From: Lingula anatina
Taxonomy: Eukaryota > Brachiopoda > Lingulata > Lingulida > Lingulidae
NCBI RefSeq assembly: GCF_001039355.2
Contig: NW_019774069.1
Location: forward strand, 239,005 to 303,004
Direction of reading: 5' to 3'
Length of the DNA: 64,000 nt
The notes beneath the pieces were generated by a model. It was given only the letters and a program-made list of their open reading frames with translations, was not told where the DNA came from and ran no database searches. Each line of letters opens with the position of its first letter. Position 1 is the stretch's first letter. Shown here one piece after another: positions 1 through 13,621 of the stretch. The position numbers were made by a program, and so were the translations under genes.

Positions 1-564
1 TAAGCAGCTTTTTAAATAACAAAGGCAAAGCAAGAAAACTGTTTGGATTTCCTTTTGTGACCATTTTGTACATGTTCATTGCTGTTGCCCTTCAAGTTCA
101 TGGATTTGGAATTTATATTGCAACACAATTAATTTCTTCATGGAAACCAAAAGTGCAAAAGAAAGCAAACTGAATTAATTTAGCTTTCAGTAAAATCATA
201 TAAGTACATCATGACTTTGTCCTTTGTCAGCAATATCAATGACATCAGAAACCCAAGTGCAATTTGTAACACACACACATACATTTATTTATACCAGTTG
301 TCCAAGCTGATATTTAACTGTCCAGTTTTGACCTTTTTGTTTTACTTATTTATCTGAAAGAGTCCACCTAAGGGATAGAAAAATTTTCTGTCTATATATT
401 GCTTGTATGAAGTTTGATGATCACAAGTTTCATTGTTTTGATTTGCATCCTCCGATTGGTCTTAGAAAAAGGAATTTTAGCAAAGTAGACTGAGTCGAAG
501 AAAATTTGTTTTGAAGACGGTGAATACCCTGATCTCTGTAACATATGATATGGATTAATGGACA

Positions 565-623
<59 letters not shown>

Positions 624-2544
624 CTCAGGAAATTATTTTGATGTTTGGAGCTTTTCTATGCAATAATAAGATTTTCACTGAATGTTTTATCTGTCTTTTA
701 ATAAGTGAAAACCTGATAGATAGCTGACAAGAAGCAAATGAAAAATATCTTGCTTAATAAAGGGGAGAATATGACACATAGTTACATTTTACAGGGGCTT
801 TTTTGGTATTTGGGCACGAAAATAAATACTACTGGTATGCATATAAAAGCATAGAGAAAATGGGAATTATGAATTTCTGGCATCATAAGCAATTGGTTAT
901 GTTTTGCCTAATATGGTCTCTGATTGATTCCATAGAGATGGGGGGAAAAGTTATTTCATATATAATAATTTTAACTTTTACATCCGATACTAGTTTATTT
1001 CATTTTATGGTTTTAAATGAAAACAGTAAATAATTAGATTTGAATGCCTTTGTAGAAAGGTAAAATTTAGAATGAAATATCATATTCTTGAATTAAAATG
1101 ATTGCTCATTGTGGCTTTTGGAAATGTCATCATTTTGGACCGGAAAGTGCTCTGAGCATCCCAGAATATAAGCAGTTCTATATATGATTCACATAAAATA
1201 GTACGCATCGGATAACCTGTTAAATGCGAACATGGAAGAAACGCGCGTACCTGAGATGTGTTTTATTATTAACTTGTCCTGTAATTGATCTCCACTGAAG
1301 GGAAGATCATCACGTACTGCACACGTGTCAGTGATATTAGTAGTGACTACTCGCAAAATGGCAAATGCTCAATGATACAAAGTACCCTGTTTCTGTGATG
1401 CTTGCCGTCGAAAGAGTTTCACCGGTTTGTACAGTGCCTGTTAGCAGGGGTGACTTGAAGATATGGAGGGGGTGTCCAAATCAACCATCCACCAATCATA
1501 AATCGTTATGCCGACCTTGTGTTTTATGGTAAGATTGATGTACGGAAAAAGAAAAGATTTTCTTTGCTTTTTTATGTCATTTCAAGACCTCACTTTCCCA
1601 CTCTTTTATAACCGTACAAAATTTTTTTAAAAGTTCACCGAAGAGATGTGTTTATTTTGTGACGAATAATAAAAAAACAGAATTAAATTTTTTTCAAAAA
1701 AATATTGTTATTGATATCAATGTTCCTTGGATTGTTAGCGTACAGATAAAATAAAAGCGGTTCATAAATTAATTACGTATTGTTGAATGAAATGGTATAA
1801 GACCATTTGTATTTTGAAATTTCAATATCTTCAGAACAAATACAGTTCTTTTTTTTTTTAATTTGATAGGAAACTATATTTCTTTTGAAGAAATTGAAGT
1901 GTAATAATATCATCGCCTTTTTAAACACAACACTATCATATATTTATCATGTTTTATCGTCTGTTTAGAAATTCAATAAACACCATAGGTAACCATAAAA
2001 ATACTGCTAAATGATGAAGGATCTCGCTGTAATCAAAAGGCTTTTTAGCACATTAGTTCCAAGTCTGAATCTCTTTCGCGTCTTAAGGAAAATGCAATGG
2101 CGTTGACATTTTAGTACCTCATATATTTATCATTAAAAAAAAGAAAAAAAAGCAGTTCTTTGATGGGCGTCCTTACTTTTGATATAGGGTCTACCTGTGC
2201 AAAATGTTAAAGTAGTGATGGATTGTACACTTTAATGTAGGGTAACCACGAAAGTATAATAAATATAAATAGGATAACATTTGTGATTTCCAACTAATTC
2301 AGCTCAGGCTCATACATGATCCCTGTTGGCATGGTATACTGAAAAACACTAACTTAATTCCATGTGGTGCGTGCAATGTGTCTCCCCCCAAAAACCGTTC
2401 AGCGCCGTTTAAATGTCAGCTGTTTTAAATAGTATAAAGGCGAACCCAATTTTTCATCATCCTACGATTACACATAGACCAAGTATCTTATCCGCCACTT
2501 ATCTTACTTTGGTCCTCTGAGATTTCAGGGGAAGTCACTACCTG
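1..2544. other. No gene recognised; AT-rich non-coding DNA
   Basis: No open frame here shows domain-like composition or splice-linked coding sequence. The only clear landmark is the compound microsatellite at 565-622. The part nearest 2544 is probably the 3' UTR and downstream flank of the minus-strand receptor gene that ends at 2545. Confidence 0.6.
565..622. repeat. (CT)n(CA)n compound microsatellite
   Basis: About 13 CT units run directly into about 16 CA units. It produces spurious repeat-like open frames on both strands. Confidence 0.97.
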
Positions 2545-5500
2545 TCAAACATGGGTGTATATATCAGATTCATGGCCGTCCCCTTTGAGGTTAACTTTCA
2601 GGATTTGCTCCCCAGCCTTTTTACCCTTAGACCCCTTTCCGCTTTTCTGACTGCGCGGGCTTGTAGCAGTGCTTCCTGCAGCACCTCCACTGCGCACCGC
2701 TCGACCAGGAGCGCTGTTCGCACTCCGAGGAGACGCGATGGTTTCGCTCTTTCTTGACTGCCTCTCGAGTTCCGCATAAATGGCACTGTCGACGTCGGAT
2801 CCAACGTTGGAGGTCGTATCCCCATCTCCCGTGCTTCCTTTTGTTCCACTTATTAGACCGTCTTTCTCTAAACCCATATTGTAAATACCGTTCTTTTGTG
2901 CTGAAATCATCCCCCCAGAACGGAGGCTTTCGTACAGTGGAATGCTGTCGTAAAAACTGAGAGAATTAAGACGTTGCTCAAGCCTTCGTTTTCTTTCTTT
3001 TTCGACATCTCGCCTAGGTCTTCTTCTGTTAACAGACGAAAAATAGGGAATGGTTGAATTAAAACAAAAAAAAACTTAATTTATCGAAACCTTATTTTCA
3101 TTACTCGGTGCTACTCCTCTGGATGTATAATACGAGTGGAATTAAAGATAATCTGGATTTATTCATATCAGGTTGCAAGATTTTAACTTTGTTTCTTTGA
3201 CACCATCGCACTAAGTGGATCGAGCCAAGTCTGCGGGGACTCTCGCTAAGTGCTATCAACCTAACTGAATGACACACCAACTTTTCTTCATTCTGATTAA
3301 CGCCGGGAGAATGCGTGTCAATCAGTTCAGCTGAATGCAGTCAGCGAGAGTCCCCGCAGAGTGGGTCGATCCAAAAAGACCGATGGTGTCTATGGAAATG
3401 GGGCTTTAACACAATGTGTTTTCCCTTGTAGTGGCGCAAACCAACTCACCTCCGGCTGATACACATCAGGAGTGTCAATATGACTATGAGCAATATGATT
3501 CCTCCCACACAGATAGATATGATGATGATGCCTGGAAATAAGTCACGTTATCAACTACTTCGAGTACGCTATTATGAGCTAGTATCTACATTGCACATAG
3601 CAAAAGCAGCACTAGTAATGATTGTAATCATTTCAAAGGCAAGCCATGGAAAACTTGCATGGTACTGCCGAAAAACATTCGACATGCATAGCTCTATATA
3701 ATGGACTGTTGGATTAGTAAATACTGCACAAAAAGAACTTTTACTTATGGAAATCACATCTTCAAAATTAAACCGGTTCTGTGGATTAACCGTCTGGGGC
3801 ACATTGGGACGACTGGGGATGATCTAGAAAGATCACATTGCACCTCAAAGGAATCACCGGTAGATTAATTTGATTGCCATTTTTGAGGCACAATGCTGTT
3901 TTTATCTGAGCCTAGCCTGACTCACCTGTCATACGCGATTTCCTTCCTTCGGCGTCTATTTCATTGTAAACTGCGTTTGCTTGTCCATCCCCTGTCTCAT
4001 ACACTTTAAAATATTATGAATTACAGATTCAATACATATCACATCGAAAATCATGCCCCTCTTCAGTTGTGGATTGTTATCAACATTAGTATGGCTGTCT
4101 AAAGGTTGAATTCAACTTTTTGCAATAAATTATGTCCCCAAAATTTTCATAACACATTCTAAAGTTTTTGAAGCCCTTGGGATTTGAAAAAAAAAGGAAA
4201 TTATCAACATACCTTTTGTTGACGTGGAAACTGTGAAATCGGATGAAGACTGTTTACGAGTTTCAAAATTTTTCTCTGGAGTCCATAGGTTTTTCCAAGA
4301 AGTGGGCGTCTTAGTTGTCCATTCTGTTCGTTTTTCTAATTTCTTATTTTTCGTCCTCTGAATGTATTTTGCAGTCGGATTTGAAGTCGTCTCTTTTAAA
4401 GTTGGTGACTTTTCTTCCAAGACAGGTGTTGCTTTTGGCATCTCTGTTTTCTCCATTTCGGATGAAGTTTCGGGAAATATCGCCTTAGTAGCGTAGATTG
4501 TGGTAGTTGTATCAAGCGGTGGTCTTTTAGTGGTTGTGGCGGCAGTCTCTGTGAGCTCTGGTTTTGTCGTGGGGTGATGGGTATTGCACTTGACAGAAAG
4601 GGTAGCATTGGCGTTAGATGGATATACTGAAGTGCAGAAAAACGAGGAATTATTTTTTTGGATTTTTTGTTTATTATAGTTATTATTATTGCTATTGTTA
4701 TTTGCTTTTCATAAAATTAGTTGCACAATCAACAAGGCCTCACAGTTTTTGTTTTGTTTTGTTTTGCTTTTTGAAATATCAAAAATTAGTGCATATCTGA
4801 ATCCAAATCATTTAACAGGAAACCAATGAAATGGGTAATCCGAGGTAGTGTTATAAACTGTTTTCTTTTCACATCGACGTTAAATCAATCGCCTCCTTTG
4901 CAGGAACTCAACTTGGATTTGTAAAACATCTAATAAGTCTGTATTTTGAAAAAAGAAAACGTTAATAAAGAAAACGGGCAAAGCACATCTGTAGATGGAC
5001 AACATAACTCTTGTAAAATTAAATAAGGTAAACCTATGTCATGCAATCATTATATATTGTCTTTAATATTTTCATTTTGTTTTTGTGTACCTTACCAGCA
5101 AAATGCATCCAAAACCCTACGTGACTCTCAGCGTCATCAGTATGAAAGTGTAGTTTGAATTTTCTGCTTAAGACAGTATCGCGAAAGGCCCCACACAATC
5201 TTCGTTTTTCACCACTCATGTCCATCTCCAAGAAGTCTTTACAAGGACTGTCATATTTAACGGAAAAGTACGTGGACTCCAATTGAACCCGTGTGTGCCT
5301 TGTGCTGGCTGTGATCTCGCAGGTACAGTCGAGATCAGTGGGGTAGCGATTCGGGAAATTTGGAGTGGAAATGTAGCCGTCCCTAGATATGTAGGACGCA
5401 GGCGTGCAGATGTCTGTGATGGAAGTTTCTGATGAAAAAGATGGAAAAATAAATTAAGTTTTGACGTTTTTACTTGTCAGAGAAAAAATACTCTGAGAAG

Positions 5501-6706
5501 GGTGTCGGTTCATAGAAAATAATGATTGGTAACAGCGTGAGTTGATTTCCATTTTCTATTATTTACAAAAATATATTTTGAAGGCAGCATTAAATATAGT
5601 CATGTCCTTTAAATCCCAGATGTTATGGCTAGAGCAATGAAATATAAAACAGAAGTGTGAATAATGGCAGTTAAGAAGATGACCATTTGCCAAAAATGAT
5701 TTGATGAACAACCTGGAATGCATTCATATTCAATCTGTTCGTAGTTGGTCAAATTACTTCCGCACTGTCGCCTGTCAACTTGAAAACGTGTGCACGTCTG
5801 CTGGCCCTCGCAGTACCTGTGGACAACGCTTGTGTCTCTATTATTGGATACCACACAATCGTCTGCCATGTGCGAACATGCATCATTGCCATCACGAGGT
5901 GAGTACCCGAAGAAGTCCTCGATAACCTTGATTTTTTCGCCGGCTCTGCAGCTGAGGCCAATCACTTGCCCATAGCATTCGCTAAGCTCGAACGTGCCTG
6001 AAGAAAAATATCATTAACATTTTCTATAGAAGTTCTACTGCATTTCAAAAAATGATGTAGCATCTTTAGGCTAAACAAAACACCAGGAAACCCACACAAT
6101 TGTTGGGAGGGGGTGGGCAAGGAGTGTGTGTGTGGGGGGTGGGGGGGGAGGGTTGAGAGACAGAAAACATTATGCCTTGGTTTTGTCAGGATGTTTGGAA
6201 GTATAAAAACATGTTTAGAGAAGCATTCCACCTAACAGAGTAAAAAATTGAATGAATATTATCAGGGTGTTTGTGTTGACTTTTCATGGATACTTCAATA
6301 CTAAAAACATAACATTAAATTGTAGATCACTTCACACACGTACACATCCACCCACACATAACAGCTCACATCTAGCATTACGCTCGACCTGTCTATCTGT
6401 CCATTATTTTAGTTTTAGTTTTTGTTTAAATAGTGCAAATAATAAAGATAAAGCAAATTAACTGCATTTGTTACTTAATACTCAATACTTAAAATAAAGC
6501 CACCTCTTCTGTTTTATGCCATACATACATGATACACACATAAAGTGTCATCGCCAGACCAAAGTGATGTCAAGAAAGGCCTTTAATCACCGTGCACAGC
6601 TTGTAACGTCAGAATGGGTAATTACTGAGAGTTAAAATAGAGAGTTCATTAACTTGAATGTGCAGGTCGTGAAGGAACGCCCAATGCGACCACTTCTTTT
6701 CAGCAC

Positions 6707-6753
<47 letters not shown>

Positions 6754-7360
6754 CTCTAACTCAAACGTTCGCCCCCTTTAAAGGTTCTGAGAAAGAATAA
6801 ACACTAACAAAAACTAGCGTCAGCATAATCGCATATGTTTTAATAACCAGCTGTTATGACATTCATCTAAAGGTCATAATCGGACCCGTCTGCAAGAAAC
6901 GTATTAATGCCAAGAAAATCCTAAGATAGTAATATGCTAATAATGTCTATAGAAATGTCACCATATCACAAAAAAAAAAAGGTTTACTTGAAAACTTACG
7001 AAAGTTAGGGTGGTTTAAATAATTTTATCCTGGTAATGGATTTTTTGCACTAGGCCCCTATCTAACGCTGTCTTTTATCAGTATTTCTAATTGTGACAAG
7101 CGCATTAATACCAAAAAGTAATGTTCATTGGTAGTCCTTAATATCTCTGAATTTTTTCCTAGACGCCACTCCTATGCTAAATGTATCTACTTATATCACT
7201 TTATTTACTGAACGACGAGTTTCGGAATCATTTTTGAAGAAATGTTTAGTAACTTACCCTCGCTTGGAGTCAAAACCAGCCATAATACCATCCCAACTGC
7301 GAAAAGACGGTCATCCAATGTAAAAGCAAAACCTTCTTTATAGAAACGTCGTTTTCCCAT
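2545..7360 (-). CDS. SUEL-like lectin domain / CUB type I membrane receptor, seven exons, 591 aa
   Basis: Exons, in minus-strand order: 7258-7360, 5713-5997, 5096-5428, 4213-4626, 3926-4003, 3450-3531, 2545-3025. All junctions are GT-AG, the phases agree, and the total is 1,776 nt. Exon 1 gives a hydrophobic signal segment ending LVLTPSEG. Exon 2 (residues ~36-130) is Cys-rich with GQVIGLSC, VVHRYCEGQQTC and YEQIEYEC, resembling a SUEL/galactose-binding lectin domain. Exon 3 (~135-240) is a CUB domain (GYISTPNFPNRYP, CTCEI, GFWMHF). Exon 4 is a Thr/Ser/Pro-rich stalk. Exon 6 holds the transmembrane helix (~406-428), and exon 7 a 160-aa basic, Ser-rich tail. The tail has several tyrosine motifs, including SFYDSI (Y456), PLYESL and AIYAEL. 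The first fits the ITIM pattern S-x-Y-x-x-I. I do not recognise a named orthologue. A role as a cell-surface recognition or adhesion receptor is inferred from the domain set. The choice of ATG at 7360 is supported by the signal peptide but not otherwise proven. Confidence 0.85.
3199..3390. repeat. Fold-back (inverted repeat) element in receptor intron 6
   Basis: The outermost ten bases, GACACCATCG and CGATGGTGTC, are perfect reverse complements. Most of the next ~65 bases on each side also pair, including a GGGGACTCTCGCT stretch at the left and its complement at the right. The central spacer is about 40 bp. This looks like a short non-autonomous (MITE-like) insertion between the transmembrane and tail exons. 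I see no convincing target-site duplication. Confidence 0.75.
6708..6752. repeat. (ATT)n microsatellite in receptor intron 1
   Basis: About 15 uninterrupted ATT units lie inside the first intron (5998-7257). Nothing else is recognised in that intron. Confidence 0.95.
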
Positions 7361-9152
7361 GTTCTCTTAAATCTCCCTTTGGATATGAAATTCGACCTTA
7401 TGCACAAGACACCAAAAGGAAGTCTTCCACCAAATGTCACCAAGAAAAAATTAATCGTCACTAGCATGGCCTCGTTACCTTGGAAACCCATCTGTGACCA
7501 AAAACCGATTAGGGCGTGATAGTGATTCAAAGCACCAAGTACCTTATAAAACGCTCTTGAATAATATGAATATTGAATAATTTGAGCCGAATGGATTTCT
7601 CAGACAATACAATGAAATACCAATTCTTTGTGGAATATTGGAAAGTAAAAAAAATATAAGGGTAAGACACCAAACGATTTTACTTGTTCGTATTTTAATC
7701 ATTACTAATTACCTTTTATTAGTATTAATTTACCCTTTCTTAATCTCTCAATTTAGTCACAGATACATGGGCTATGCATAACATATACTTAGTTGTCTTT
7801 GCCCAAAGAAGTAAACAAAGCATGTTGCTAATTATACTAAATATACTGACTTTATATATATATTGCCCTTTTTGTATCTAAATTGATGATTTAAAAATTA
7901 TTTATGAAGGAATAAGTGCGCGTTACAAAAAGTTTTCTTTTTTTTTTTTTTTTTTTTTGAAAATTTTGTGTGGATTGGATAAGCTTTTCCTTCATCTGAT
8001 GAACTGAATGCAAACATTCACGCGAATTTTTACAACCCGATAGGCATGTTTGATATATTTTGACGGTCTAAATTAGGGAAAACTGACAAACAAATCAGTT
8101 GTTTCATGAAATCAGTTTATTAAATCATCGTAAGATCACGACAATACTGCAACCAACAGCCAAACATCTTTCATGGGGAAAACATAATTGATCCGGCTCT
8201 AAGTCAGTGCAATGTACTTGATTTAATATTATCCATGACGGAACAGTTGCCTTGTTGATATACGCAAATCAATGTCACTTTATGAGTGCTAAGAGCACTT
8301 CAGTCCTGCTGATTATCGCAACTCAAACCCCAGTCTTATTTGACAACCCGGGGGAATCGAGTTGGGATATCAATAGAAAGACAATTCAGTTCTTCCTAGT
8401 AAATTCAATACATCACTCAATTGTGTTAAATACCTGGAATTGATGTCTCTAAGCATTTAAGTCCTCGCCGTGAATTTTGTAAATAAAGTTGATCGATGTT
8501 TCCAGCTGGCATTGACACGTCTTACAATTTACCTGAATGAGGTGTGACAGTTTTTGTTATGTGTTGTCCTTGGAAATATCATCGTGGCTTTTTTGTGTGT
8601 GTGTATGTATGTATGTGTGTGTCTGTTTGTGTGTGTCTTTATAATGCCAGGGATGTCACATTTGTTAAATTTTGAACAGCCGTACAACTAACCAATCGAG
8701 ATAACCACATGCCCATGAAAAGCACAGGACCTCAGTTAACCACTTAGCTGCACAATTAAAGCGAAGCGACTGACGTCACATTTCAAACCACCTGAGCAGA
8801 ACGGCAGTTCACATTGTACATCGCACCTGTTACGGTAATCCACCGTGCCAACATTCGAGACCCGGCTGCCTTCTTCAGGACGACCCTCTAGCGACGGTAC
8901 ACATATCAAGGGTAGAAATGACCTATGATATATAATAAGGCGATCATTGACAGTGGCACGTCGACACTCAGCAATTCATCCAAGATTAATGACTTTTTTA
9001 TCGCAATGGAAGGGGACCACAAGATGTTAGGATTTTAATTAAAGTCATGTGGTTTTACAAAAAGATTATACAGAGGGGAGAGCTATGCCAGAAAGATCAT
9101 CCCTAATCATCATACATCTGACCAGAGCAAAACTTTCACAGAGACCGGAGAG
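7361..9152. other. Intergenic; divergent promoter region
   Basis: This lies between the receptor gene (-) and the 633-aa gene (+), which are transcribed away from each other, so both promoters should be here. Visible landmarks are a poly-T tract near 7938-7959, a GT-rich stretch near 8592-8640 and the CRE-like palindrome at 8771. No coding sequence is supported. Confidence 0.6.
8771..8778. promoter_or_regulatory. Perfect CRE palindrome TGACGTCA
   Basis: An exact 8-bp cAMP-response-element consensus lies about 375 bp upstream of the proposed ATG at 9153. Known biology: this sequence binds CREB/CREM/ATF factors. Its use here is an inference. Confidence 0.45.
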
Positions 9153-12100
9153 ATGATGCATAAAACAGATAGAGGAACACAACATAAAGATGAAGACGCA
9201 ATATTTCCCAAAGCTTTGCGTTACGCCGATTTTCTAGTTAAACACGGTGCTAAGGTAAAACTACACAGACAAAGTACCTTCTTAACAACGACCACCGATC
9301 CATCTGCAGCCTTTAAACAGAGAAATGAAGCAAAGAAAGTCAAGGAGGATAGCCGGAAAGCTGTGAGCAGTGCAGAGACCAGTGATTCTTCTGGGAGCAA
9401 CCCGAGTACGACAAAGGAAGGTAATTCTCTAGCTGACTCCAAATCAAGATTTCCTATCCTGGGTCCAACACGCCAGGACACCCAGCTTTACTTCAAACGT
9501 CGTCATAAAACGAGGTTAGTGTGCTTCTTTATTACTTTTTTTGTAATTATTTTTCGTGGCATTGGCATTTCTCTTCTAATAAATTCTTTAAATTGACACC
9601 GGTTGAACAGAATTGGCTTGACAGTGACTGTTACTGATTATATATGTAAAACATGCTGCATGCTACCGACGATTTGAACTATAAGACGTAAGTAAATATT
9701 CCAATATAGATTAAAGGTTATTATTACATCAATCTGCGATTACATTTTAACCTCACGAAGTACAAAACCCCAGTGCTCAAAAGATACGAAAGCACCCGCG
9801 CGTTGCATTTTAGATAGAAAAGAACTGTCTGAAGTGACACGTTAATAAACATACTTATATAGCAACCGTTGGTGACACAGTCTAACATACTTGTCGTTAT
9901 TACGCTACTGCAGCAGATAACGTGGAGGTGGATACTGGCATGTTTAAATTTAAAATAATATTCCAACAAAGGGATTGTATGCCACATAAAATCAAGTTTT
10001 TATTTAACGAATAGGGTCTTCAACTGTGATGCATGGTCTTTGCCTGCACTTTCCAAATACGTATTATGTTACATGTTTTTTTTTTTTTTTTTTTTGTCAA
10101 TCTGCGTTTTTTCAGTGAAGTATGTGCGGGTGTTGGTGCTTTGTATTTTCCCAAAATATCAGCCTTATGGTTTCCAATATGACCTTAGGGCCACGGCTTC
10201 AAAAAGAACCCCCATGTTATTCAATCTGTACCTAAAATAAGATTAGATTTAATATTACCATTGCCAGAAATGATATTGTATATAATAATCTATTTCAGGA
10301 TGCCGTTGCCTGGGTTTGGTTATTGTAGGTAAAGTAGTTAAGTGCTTGAGAATAATTTCATGTGGACATAGTTCGGGTCTATAAATAATGCCTTGACGGT
10401 AAAACCAACAATGTTTTTCGGATGCTCAGTCATCTGCAGTTTATTCAGTTCAGATTTCAGTGTAGCAGTCCATTGAGGTGGTATTAGTGTGTGTTATTGT
10501 GGGCATGATTCCATTACAATGTCCACTATTTGTTATACTCAATTTAGATTGAATGGCCCATGCTCGGTGAAATTAACAACGATAAAGAAATACTCTTATG
10601 TAGTTGAGACCACTTAACCTAAAGAGAAGAAGCACGAAAATAAATACAGAGACACTGAAAAGAATAACAAATATGACTTTGTTTGCTTTTAAGATTTTTT
10701 GAGGGCCAGGTTCAAAATGTCGTGCTCTCGGCGCTGTAAAGGTCCTAAAGACATCAAATAAGAAATAAACAACACCTTTTTTCTTAAATAGACCTACTAT
10801 GCGTGCCTTCTAACATTAAAAAGCTGGAGGGTGTTTCATAGATTGTGCACCTGGGGAACAAAAGATCCTTATTCTTATGTAATTTTAAACAGAAAGTTAA
10901 GCGACATGGCAAACACGACGTTTAATGGGTAGTTCTTTACCTTAACTGATGCCAAAGGCTGGATTTTTATTTTTATTTTTTTTTGTCTGTCATCGGTGTT
11001 CTACGAGCAATGCATTTTCCTCTCATTTATAATCACTAAGTGTTAAACTGGTAACGTTAATGTCTTCTAAGAAAGTAAAGATAAGTTATTTTGTAATTTT
11101 TATAGAATGATTGAAAGTGATGAGTCATTTGGCTTTTGCTGGTAAACAACCAAGACTGGGTTACGTATTAGCAACATCTGCTTCTCTGAATGACCTTTTC
11201 ACTAAAAACAGTAAATCACATCCAAGATAAGACGTGAATGCCAAACCATTTGAAAAACACAGCTATTCTATAACGATTCGATGAATTTCAGGAAATCACT
11301 ATAAAAACACTTCTTTGACTCCAGGAAATTGACACTGTACATGGTAATGTGACGAATGTCATTAAGGTGCTTTGTTCTCGTGTCATTTTATTCAAGATGC
11401 AATATTCTCCTCTTGTTTAATAGCAGCACATTAATGTTACAATTAAGTACGATGAATCCAAGGTAGTTTTGACTGTTAAAATTCCATATTTTGACACAAA
11501 GAAATGGACACATTGGCAGTCGAATCCTTTTAACCTATCCAAGATTTTCCCCCCAAATCGAATTTTCCTCGAAAAAAAAAATTCTTCTAGACACAAATCA
11601 TTGCTCGACCCACCTCCGTAATTGAATTCGTTGTTTATACCATTTTTAATTAAATGATTTAGTTTTAAAAGTTTTCTATAACGTTTTGACTGCCATATCT
11701 TCTTGTACATTTCAAAACGAAAAACTGACATAAGGCACTTTTATTTGAGGAGCTTATTTTCAAGGTCTGAATTGGGAAAGATAAACTGCTTTGAAGGATA
11801 TGTAAACTAACAAAATATGACCTTGGATTAGTTTCAGATGGGATAGTTTACCTTTAATTATACCATTAATCGTTCCATAAAAATTAAAATTAAAAGGGTT
11901 TTTGCAAGGCATTTAAAGAGCATAAAAGCTTTTATATATTTAATGTAAAGAATGTTTTACTACTCGTGTTCTAATAAACGTTATATATCTTAGTTTTAAT
12001 CTTTTATTATATACTGAGAGTAATTGTAATTGTAACTGTAATAATTTGTCAATGTCTCTTATCTTATTTCTTTAATCGTAGGTTAACCTTCGAGGATTTG

Positions 12101-13621
12101 AAGAAAGAACTCGGAATTAAAAATGAAAAAGAAAATGCAAAGGACACTTTCCGCCAATCCCGACCATTTCACCACGAGCGCTCTAACACACTTCAGCACA
12201 TTCCGTCAGCCAGAAACCTCATAACAACAAACGAAGTTCAAACATTGACACGATCTCTTCCAAATTTGGTAGTAAGTACCACAGATAACGCTTTAGACTC
12301 GAAAAGAGAGTTGGATAACTCATCGAATTCTTTAGTGCCAAGAAAAGTAACTAGAGAGAAAACACTATATCCTTCCATTCACGGATATCATCCGAGGAGC
12401 TTTTCTCCTACGTACAAGAGATTAATACACGCCAAAGATACGCTTCATTGTGAAATGAAGGACAGACTACAGGAAATAAAAAGAATTAAAACTGCTAGAA
12501 CGGCAGAAAATTTCTATAAAAAGTATCTGAATGAAACTAATGACGAAGACCTTGCAGTCATTCGAACCATGGAGTTCATGCAAAGTGTCGATTCCGAAAT
12601 CACTGCTGACGCTTCAGAAACTGAACCACGTGCCATATCCTTACGAACCCCAATGCCGGAAAGAGTCTTTAAATTTGACAAGTCGATTTTTGACTTGAGC
12701 CTACATATCTTCTTGCCGCAGGGAGATAACAAAGAACCATTAGACAATATGGAATCAGACGATAACATTGAAAGTAGAAAAGGTTTGCCTAAGAGGAGTA
12801 ACAGTCACCTTTTAGTAAAAAGCAACGATAGAAATATATTAAAACCCTTGAGTGAATCTCAGTTGAAAGTGAGACATAAACCTCAAAAATCTAGGAATAA
12901 ATCTCCTAAAAAGTTACCGAAGCGCGAAATAATGTCCCCTGAATGCGACGAGCCATTGTTGAAGGACGACGTGGAAACACTGATGAGCAAGCAGGCTGAC
13001 CCTTATTTTAGCGATGCAGGCAATGAAGCTCCTGACTCAGAAACACAAGAAGGTTCAACTGAAGTGAAAAAAGATGATCCTGTGAAAAAATCAAAGGCTA
13101 TGAAAGTTAAAAGTCGCAAGAAAGTTGACACCAAACCTGAAGAGCCACATTTACCAAAATTGACAATAGCGTCAGATTTTGATGCACTAATTGAAGAACA
13201 CTCGAAGCATCCTAAGGTGTCACTTCATCACACAGACAAAGTCAACAACCCTTCGTCCAAGTCAGGCCAAGTTGAGGACGTGTCGGCCGAAAATCTTCTA
13301 ACCACGCACGAAACACAGAATTCACAGACAGAGAGAAAAGAATCTGGCGTCGCAGATGATAAAACTGCAGAAGTAAAAAAGGAGAAAAAGAAAATGAATC
13401 CACCCCCGAAACCACAATCATTAGCAGACAACAAACTCATATTCGACCGCCAAAAGGCTAAAGCCGTCACAAAACTTGCCCGAATGTCAAATTTGACTGC
13501 CGAGGAAGCCAATGATCTTTGGCTGACACGCGATGCCAAAATTTTGGGAAATAAATATATAGACCAATATAACAAAACGGCTTTTGGTTCAGATTCTGAG
13601 AGTGATGATGACGACAAGTAA
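9153..13621 (+). CDS. Uncharacterised charged protein, two exons, 633 aa
   Basis: Exon 1 is 9153-9514 and exon 2 is 12082-13621. The donor AG|GTTAGT and acceptor TTTAATCGTAG join in phase 2 to restore an Arg codon. The combined 1,902 nt are in frame and end in TAA. The protein has no signal peptide or transmembrane segment. It is rich in Lys, Ser, Glu and Asp and mostly looks disordered. Basic runs such as KSRNKSPKKLPKRE could act as nuclear localisation signals. The C-terminus is acidic (DSESDDDDK). The best candidate folded patches are an N-terminal segment beginning FPKALRYADFLVKHG and a C-terminal helix-like segment around residues 590-620 (AKAVTKLARMSNLTAEEAND). I do not recognise a family and assign no function. 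A polyadenylation signal AATAAA lies at 13670-13675. Intron 1 (9515-12081) has no recognisable content. Exon 2 is a 1.5-kb open frame, strong evidence that the gene is real. The first exon is supported by the phase match only. Confidence 0.75.

Noticed and set aside
430-727. Short frames across the CT/CA microsatellite
   Set aside because: They are repeat translations with no protein-like composition.
2551-2960. Plus-strand and second minus-strand frames over 2551-2960
   Set aside because: These are shadows of the receptor's last exon. The exon in the frame ending at 2545 is supported by splicing and phase.
7270-7530. 86-codon minus-strand frame over receptor exon 1
   Set aside because: It is in a different frame from the splice-consistent exon 7258-7360 and stops before the donor.
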